Shown one piece after another: positions 56,661-64,000 of a stretch of 64,000 nt of DNA. Below the pieces are notes generated by a model. The model was not told the origin of the DNA. It searched no databases and was given only the letters and a program-made list of their open reading frames with translations. Position numbers and translations under genes: made by a program. The DNA lies in contig OU342639.1 in assembly GCA_910589415.1 (NCBI GenBank), positions 24,870,268-24,934,267 on the forward strand. The letters are read 5' to 3'. The stretch's first letter is position 1; every line of letters begins with the position of its first letter. This stretch comes from Malachius bipustulatus (lineage: Eukaryota; Arthropoda; Insecta; Coleoptera; Melyridae).

Positions 56661-57777
56661 GAAATTTCGCGTTTTTGGAGAAATATATATATATATATAT
56701 ATATCGTGGGCAGGTGAATTTTGGAAAACCACTTTTTCGTGATCTGGGGGTCATGATCGGTGGACATTTGATGAGTTTGGGTGATTTTCGAAAAGTGATG
56801 TCGTCCTCAATAGTGTATTTTTTTATTAAAAAATACACTAATATCGGCACAGCGAAAGGAAATGAATCAGCTCCACCAAAATAGCTATAAAAATACAACT
56901 CAATCACCGAAGGCTAAGCGGGAAGCAAAAGCAGCAAATGGGCCTCTGCACGGGTATTTTTAAAGTACAAATTGACACAATAATTACAAATTAATATTAT
57001 TGGCGGCTGCGGATACTTTTCACAGGCATCATTTCAAAAACCGCGACTACCTAAGAAGGGAAAAAGGAAAAAAGAAAGTAACTCCCAGTAGCTCCATTTT
57101 TATTAATATATTCTACTTACATAATTAAGTATATACAATTGTTTTTGACCGGAAAAACACTCACAAATCCACTTTTGCACAAATCATACACCGCGGCAAC
57201 ACTGCATATCGAAATCTCAGGTCTCTGGTTAGAATCTCTGGCCCCACTCCCACTCGGCGTTGACCTTAGGGACACAATAGGACCGTCTTAAATACAGGCA
57301 AAGTTGTTATTATACCTATCTCGCCCCAGCACATAGGCAAAAGCATCTTACTCTTTAACCCTATTAAAACCATCGAGGTCAAATTCTGCCTTTGGCCCAA
57401 GTCCCAGACCCCTTTCACTATCTTTCACAATTCTAGCCCTGAGATTGTAATAAATGTAAATAAAAATGAAATGTCTATAAATAAATAAACCCTTACAAAG
57501 TTTCTCTATAGATTAATGAAATTACGCGTGGAACGATTCTCTTGTTCCAATCAAGTCAGTCAAGTTGAGAATTAATACAAAAATAAACTTGAAACTTCTC
57601 ACAAAGATTCAGGGAAAATTTTCTGTGATTTACAACACACTTACTGTTTTTGACATAATCGTGATAACATTTTTTGTAGTCCCGCATGTAATCCCTGCTA
57701 TAGCGACTATTGTTTTAAACATACCTACTTATTGTTTTTGCTTATTTTTACTTATTGTTGATTTATAATAATTGCAG
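56661..57777. other. osa intron 1, distal part
   Basis: Unassigned. 57250-57490 ends in ATAAATAAATAAACCC and may be a retroposon 3' end. The intron closes with a pyrimidine-rich tract and ATTGCAG at 57771-57777. Confidence 0.35.
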
Positions 57778-58035
57778 CTAAATTCTCCGTACGGCGCTAC
57801 CTCTCCTGCGGGTGGACATCAGCCAGGTGGCTATGGGGGTGATGGTCGGGGCGGTTGGCCGGGAGGACCGGTCTCCGGGCAACACGGGCCAGGAAGTCCA
57901 GGACCTCCGAACTCCTCGAGTGGGCAACAGCCCTCGCCTCAGTCGCAGCACTCTCAGAGCCACTCCCCTGGGCCGTCGGCTATGCCGCCTAGTCCGCAGC
58001 AGCAACAGCAGCCTGGACATCCTGGACAACACCAG
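57778..58035 (+). CDS. osa: osa/ARID1 coding exon 2
   Basis: 86 codons, phase 0 on both sides, joining QSA to LNSPYGATSPAGGHQPGG. Pro/Gly/Ser/Gln-rich like the N-terminal region of Osa, ending GHPGQHQ. The downstream boundary is CAG followed by GCAAGT (58036), an excellent GC-AG type donor. The nearest usable GT in frame (AGGTATATAT near 58091) would add a stretch, ASFYIDICFPRVV, that is out of character, so the GC donor is preferred. No later osa exon is visible before the window ends. Confidence 0.75.
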
Positions 58036-59179
58036 GCAAGTTTTTATATTGACATATGTTTTCCAAGGGTTGTATCACGTGTATCATGTAGGTATATATA
58101 GATGACCCACGAGTCATGGATGAAAATAGACGACCTTATAAACTCCACCTGCTTTAAATTAAACCACAGAAATTTTAGAAACTTGCGGCGTATACTTTCC
58201 CGATTTTCGATACTTTTGGGGTCCCGCACAACGCAGACGCGTATCTAAATTTTGATCGCACGCAAGCCTTGAAAGTTTTTGGTCGTCAAGTTACGAGTAC
58301 TACATACAATAAAGCCAAGAAGTAAAGCTACAAAGTTAAGGCTTCCGTTTTATGGTGTAAGAAGACCTTTCATCAGCTACCGATTTTGGTGGCACCAACC
58401 AACAGATCATCCTGCAACTCCCTGCAATCAGAAGACTTCTCTATTGAAATATTTTGAGGTAATTTACGTAAATAAATAATACTGCCGCTCGGCAAGTCGG
58501 CTGCGTACAATACAAACGATCGTGGTTCGAGAATAGAACCCTGTGGCACTCCCTATTTGGCCAGAAGTTCCGCACACCTGAAGCCAGGATACTGCACAAA
58601 CTGCCGCGTGTCCCTCGTGTCGTAGAAGAAGCGTAGGTACATACTAGATTCGCCGAAAAATCAAGTGAAGGCATTTTCTGAGTCAAGATTCCGTAGTCCA
58701 ACTTGTCAACTGTTGTATAGCTATGTCGGTATAAATGAAGTCCACATCACCACCATGCAGCATCCCAAATCTTCCATATATTCCTAGTTAGATACATTAT
58801 TTGATCTCCCTCCCGTACATTCTGCGAGGACCACTTCGGGGACTACTCAGAACTCTATTCAGGAGATTTTAGTTTCATTGATGTCCCATTATTGACAATC
58901 AATATCGTAATTAACGATACTATTCAGTTCTCGGCGAAGTGGGAGTGGATTTTTAAACTCTGATATAACGTATAAAAACTGATTTCCGGAGATTAAAAAA
59001 AAAAATATTGCACCACCTGCTACACATATATCTCCGTTAGAATTAGAACTCATTTTTTGAGAAAAGAGAATTTGCGTGGTTAGCTTCCAGGAATTTTGCC
59101 CTTTAACAGGTTTTGTTTCCCTGTAGGCTGAACTAAAGCAAAAAAAAAAATTGAAAACTATAATCCCAGATCAAAATAA
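58036..59179 (-). pseudogene. osa intron 2 with a LINE RT scrap at about 58480-58720
   Basis: On the minus strand 58551-58480 reads GVPQGSILEPRSFVLYAADL, the RT motif region of Jockey-like LINEs. Upstream, VDKLDYGIL fits the preceding RT segment in another frame. The rest of this stretch shows no gene. Confidence 0.6.
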
Positions 59180-59320
59180 TTGTTGGTAGCATCTGACAGC
59201 ACTAAAAAAGCAATTTCGGAGAAGCGACAAGCAGAAAATTTTCCTCGAAACAAAAGTTTCTGCTTGCCACTACTCCGAAAATGATTTTTTAGGTACTTAA
59301 ATGTCAGTTACTGCCAAAAC
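59180..59320. mobile_element. MITE family member, copy 2 (osa intron 2)
   Basis: Same inverted-repeat element as 27601-27733: CACTAAAAAAGCAATTTCGG, AAGCAGAAAATTTTCCTC and AGTTTCTGCTTGCC are shared. This copy is slightly longer on its right arm. Confidence 0.7.
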
Positions 59321-61178
59321 TATTCTGGTTGTAAACGGGAACTCTATTAGGACAATTAAGGAGCCAGCTTTAAGGAAGTAAAAAGTGAAGTGAAGAAATG
59401 AAATTTTGGAAAATATCGATTTTTTGCAAATAACTTCGATCAATAACTTGTGGGACACGTTACACGCGCTGTATATAGATGATACAAGACATGTAATTGA
59501 ATTATTAAAACCAAATAATAGCGCGCTAAAAATAATCAGGCAACAATGCGCGACTTATTATGTTAAACATGTTACCAGACTTTCATGACTTTTTTTTATT
59601 GTCTAATTCTCCATGCTGGTTCTGGTTATATCTGACATACCGAGAAAATATTAAAGGAGTAATTATATAATTTATGTTATGGGACAACAATTATTAATGT
59701 TCACTTTGCTTTTCTGCGCACTTGTGTGACGTCGCGACGCATTATTGTCTTCAATTTCGAATCTCTAAAAATACTTATTTGTTGCTATAAAACTAAACAT
59801 ATAAAGCTGATGATTTTGGCCGCCATCGAGTTAGAATTTGGACATTAAAATTTAAACGTCGTTGATTATTTTAAACCTGATACTTTGTAGTTTTCACTAA
59901 CTTTTAATATAATACAGAACAAAGTACCGAATGTCCCATCGTATCGAATTCCCGCGAAAAAAGGTATTTCTAATTAAAATTTTTATATGAAAATTTACAT
60001 ACCTACGTGGATTACAATAATATGATGTAATCATTTTTCGTATCGAAATACTAATCGCATCTCTATGATTTTCCATACACTCGTAGAAAAAAGTTTCTTC
60101 TATAAGAAACGGTAATTTGTTAATCGATATCTTAAACCATAATTGAGTAATTTGCCATCAAATTTGAACATAAAATCGGAATAAAGTTTATGATTATTAT
60201 TATAAACCCGTCACTACAGCAATAATTTACAACTTTAGACACATGCTGTGAACAAGCAGCTTTGTTGTTACAAACAGGTACCTGAAGAAAGCTTTCTACC
60301 CCTATTTCAGAGAATTGGAGTCCGCCTTTGTAGAGGAGAATGCAAAATGTTTATTCTCAACTAAGTCGTAAATAACTAGCACACTTGACCATCTTTTGTA
60401 TACCTTTCACCACATTTAATAGCTTTACAAACAAAAATCGTCATAAATTATGTCTGATTTTGCCTGATTTGACATTATAACCTTCCGTTCCACCCCGAGC
60501 TATTTTCGGGGAGGTAATGCACACAAATGAACAACGTCATAGGTCGAAGAAAATTCACAAGCAAATTTTAACAGTTTTTATTAGCAATTAAAGTAATTCA
60601 CATAATGAATATAGAAATTTCAATTAGGTAATTGAGTACAATAGGCAATAAAAATATTTAAATATCACAAAAATTGAAATACATATTGCAATTGATGGTA
60701 AAATGCAAATTGTATCACAGGTAGGTATAATAATAAAATAGTTAATTTATAGAAATTATGAAATAGTTAAACAAGACAAGATAAAATAATTATACATTGA
60801 AAAACGAACATTGAAACTCACACGATGACGTATTAGGGCGATACTAATTATTAAAAAGTTGCTTTATTAAATGAGGGAAAAAATACAGATATAGTGAGGC
60901 ACTAGAGGTGAAACAACAATTTAAGAGGCAATGAATTGAAAGATAAAAAACAAGGTTAGGTATATCAGTGAAAGGTTGAACTACGTAGTTTGGCAAAACA
61001 GGTGGTGATGTTGCCTGTCTCCCAAAGGGGTTCAACACAACTCCCCGAGGTCCGCCATGGAATAACGGTGCTGATGGTAGTGCTAGCTATATGGGTCTCA
61101 GTGCATGGCACGGCGCTGCCTGTGGATCCTCCAGGTATCGGTGCTGGTGCTAACGCTAGCTGGTCCCCTGATCTTGTA
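59321..61178. other. osa intron 2, unassigned
   Basis: AT-rich, without recognisable genes. 60480-60530 holds a short CCCCGAG...CGGGG hairpin. Confidence 0.35.
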
Positions 61179-63833
61179 GTGGAGCGGAAAGAGCCCGCTA
61201 TCTCGCTTATTTAAGGTAGAAAAATTTTTCGGAGTAGAAAGATATGGGACCGGTACCATCATGTTAAGGGATCTTTGGGGCACTAGAATCTCGTTTTACG
61301 ACAAGCTCCCTCGGTGCTGACAAAAGTTACAGCCCTTTGAATCTCAGATTTGTGATTTTTTTTTCACGAGTAAAAGCTTCGCAAAGTATTTTTTTTCTCC
61401 GTCACCGGTTGACATTGGGGACTCTAGTTTTGTGTTTCCTTTATAGTTATGATTAGTGAACGAAATGACGTATTTGAAATCCAAGAAGTTTGTTCAATTT
61501 TCAAAATATTCAGTGTTTTTGACCGATTAAACACACAATTTCTGCAAAGTTACGACTTTGAACACCTTTAAATTTTTTTTTCACGATATCGATTTCAGTT
61601 TTTTTATTACCATCTGATAAAATGAAGCTTTGTGAACATTTTATTTCGTATAACATGTAGTCGCGTTTCAAAAATAAACTTTCTAGAGCCGTTTATATGA
61701 AACCCTGAAGTTGAACAGATATGTTTAGCATAGAACGGACGGAGTGAGAGTTATAGCGCGGCGACGGCTGTTGAACAAGGAACGGCTGAGGATAAGATTG
61801 TTACTGCGAGTGTTACTGTTATGTACCTATTCAATAATAATTTAGGGACGTTTATTTATTGTAATATTGTTCAAATAAGGCTTTGTTATTTATTAAATAT
61901 TTTAACACGCATTCATTGAAAAAATTCATATTTTCAATTGGTTAATATACCTAAAGGGCAATAGAAAGCAAGGTATGGTCTAAGCAAGGTACCTGTAATA
62001 GGTATACCTAATAATTATTATAATCATTATTATTATGCGAAGTATGTTGGCAATACTAATTTTTGTCAAAAGTAAATTGCAGAGATCATTAAATGTTCGC
62101 TTTGTTTCTTTAACTGATTTGAATCATTGCCATCCCATCTATTAGAATAGAGTCAACGATATCGGGAATTTGATACAAAACAGAAGTAGAGTGTCCCTTC
62201 AGTCTTGACTTTAAATCCGACTTAACGTTTTTTCTCGTTGTAAAATCTTCATGAAATATTGACAAAGGAACAGAAGATAATTCATATGACATTATATCTG
62301 ACGTATCAGTTAAAGGGTTAAGCGAGCAATGGTTAGAACTCTTCTAAACATAGCTTCGGACCCTACAGCTGCCAAAAAAGTCTCTGCATAAAAAGTGTTT
62401 TTTATGAAGTCCTCGTGGTTCTTTTTGGCATCAATAAGACACATGTCATCAGGTTTTTTTCAATTTCTTTTGATGCGATCCACCCAGTAGTAATATTAAT
62501 TAAATTCTCGGGAATTATCGACAATCAAATGGATTGGTCCATTGCTCTTCAAATAGCTCCATCATTTTTTATATGTCTTCTTCATCGTGTTATTTTTCAG
62601 TACTGCACTGTTGCCGTTGACGGTGATCAGTTCGGGACAGTATTTCATATTTTTTTTACATAATCGCCAAGTGAACGTCTTGTTTTGAATTACTAACCAT
62701 CTCAATAAGGTTTCTTGTTTTTTAGTGAAGCCCACTACCCCCTCCCCCCATTGCTTTTGCCGAGCCTTTTGCAGTCTCTATTAATGCATTGCTCTAATGC
62801 CATGTCGAAAGCTACACAATTGAATCTCTTTTCTGCAGTCTTTTTGACTACGAAATTACCCTCATTTAAGAAATCATACATTTTCGAATTTTTGGTTTTT
62901 AATTTATTCATATCGGAGAGATAAACAGGAACATACTTCGCATAATAATTATGACGACCAGCCGCTCTAAGGTGTAATAGGTGTAACCGCATGTCGTAGA
63001 TAGGTATACCTATTAAACCTTGCTTAGACCATACCTTGCTTTCTATTATTGCCCTTTAGGTATATTAACCAATTATTGAAAATATGAATATTTTCAATGA
63101 ATTTCAAGCGTGTTAAAATATTTAATAAATAACAAAGCCTTATTTGAACAATATTACAATAAATAAACGTCCCTAAATTATTATTGAATAGGTACATAAC
63201 AGTAACACTCGCAGTAACAATCTTATCCTCAGCCGTTCCTTGTTCAACAGCCGTCGCCGCGCTATAACTCTCACTCCGTCCGTTCTATGCTAAACATATC
63301 TGTTCAACTTCAGGGTTTCATATAAACGGCTCTAGAAAGTTTATTTTTGAAACGCGACTACATGTTATACGAAATAAAATGTTCACAAAGCTTCATTTTA
63401 TCAGATGGTAATAAAAAAACTGAAATCGATATTGTGAAAAAAAAATTTAAAGGTGTACAAAGTCGGAACTTTGCAGAAATTGTGTGTTTAATCGGTCAAA
63501 AACACTGAATATTTTGAAAATTGAACAAACTTCTTGGATTTCAAATACGTCATTTCGTTCACTAATCATAACTATAAAGGAAACACAAAACTAGAGTCCC
63601 CAATGTCAACCGGTGACGGAGAAAAAAAATACTTTGCGAAGCTTTTACTCGTGAAAAAAAAATCACAAATCTGAGATTCAAAGGGCTGTAACTTTTGTCA
63701 GCACCGAGGGAGCTTGTCGTAAAACGAGATTCTAGTGCCCCAAAGATCCCTTAACATGATGGTACCGGTCCCATATCTTTCTACTCCGAAAAATTTTTTG
63801 TGCATATTTTCAGCCTCTTTCCGCTCCACTATT
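61179..63833. mobile_element. 2.6-kb element with about 790-bp terminal inverted repeats
   Basis: 61220-62011 and 62999-63799 are near-identical reverse complements (blocks CGGAGTAGAAAGATATGGGA, GTCACCGGTTGACATTGGGG and AGCCGTTCCTTGTTCAACAG at both ends). A further outer block, AGTGGAGCGGAAAGAG, pairs at 61180 and 63818. The 1-kb centre carries a broken minus-strand gene. No clear target duplication was found, and no transposase was recognised. Confidence 0.85.
62105..62992 (-). pseudogene. Broken gene of an uncharacterised, repeat-associated family
   Basis: Reading the minus strand from 62992: MRLHLLHLRAAGRHNYYAKY, then VAFDMALEQCINRDCK and a glycine-rich GGRG. After a frameshift come TKKQETLLRWLVIQNK, LFEEQWTNPFDC, and finally MSYELSSVPLSIFHEDF to IPDIVDSILIDGMAMIQ at 62292-62110. 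The order resembles a large uncharacterised protein family that I remember as recurrent in insect and cnidarian genomes, but I cannot name a domain or function. Stops and shifts make this copy inactive. Confidence 0.5.
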
Positions 63834-64000
63834 GATGCTGTCACCGATCTTGATGGCCCTCGTGTTACTGGTGTGATAAGGCACCCATAGAAAAGGGGCA
63901 ACTCCCTAAAGGCAAATCAGAGTAGTTCAGAACCAGCAGGTCAATAAATCGGCGTGAGTCCTCGAGAGTGCTTTGTGTTGAAATAAATAATTCAAACACT
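63834..64000. other. Right edge of the window
   Basis: Mixed-composition sequence ending in AAATAAATAATTC; possibly the end of another element. Not assigned. Confidence 0.3.

Overview
This is a stretch of insect nuclear genome. It has AT-rich intergenic DNA, GT-AG introns, animal gene families and a heavy load of transposable elements. The order cannot be fixed from the sequence alone; the proteins look generally holometabolous, and a beetle is my weak guess.

Four host genes are supported. (1) At the left edge, on the minus strand, are the first two coding exons of the CYFIP/Sra-1 subunit of the WAVE regulatory complex; the gene continues beyond base 1. (2) A complete five-exon gene at 13932-21507 (+) encodes a 239-residue PEBP-family protein. 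(3) A complete five-exon gene at 26705-32368 (+) encodes the katanin p60 catalytic subunit, a 524-residue MIT plus AAA ATPase. (4) The 5' part of osa/ARID1, a trithorax-group SWI/SNF (BAP) subunit, begins at 38210 (+). It has a 1335-nt low-complexity first coding exon, an 18.2-kb intron, and a second coding exon at 57778-58035 that ends at an apparent GC (not GT) donor. The rest of osa lies beyond the window. These genes have no operon-like relation: they act in actin nucleation, an unresolved ligand-binding role, microtubule severing and chromatin remodelling.

Most of the rest is mobile DNA. From 1.3 to 4.4 kb a tRNA-derived SINE appears split by two DNA transposons, one of which holds further inverted-repeat elements. 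From 4.8 to 8.7 kb are a Ty3/gypsy-like remnant and a decayed LINE that is itself interrupted by a piece of another LINE. From 8.9 to 13.1 kb are nested foldbacks, a gutted LTR element, and a hAT-type MITE inside another MITE. The PEBP introns hold an RNase H-bearing LINE end, a gypsy RT scrap and a chain of foldbacks, one with an almost perfect 188-bp hairpin. Katanin introns hold a near-palindromic MITE with an exact 8-bp target duplication, and a Dong/R4-like element sitting in the (ATT)n tail of another LINE. The osa region holds TA-flanked foldback MITEs, a 1.1-1.5-kb direct repeat, two tandem-repeat fields, a 0.65-kb duplication and a transposase fragment. At the right end is a 2.6-kb element with roughly 790-bp inverted arms around a broken gene of an uncharacterised family.

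All calls come from reading the sequence and translations by eye. Repeat boundaries are approximate unless a target duplication is quoted.
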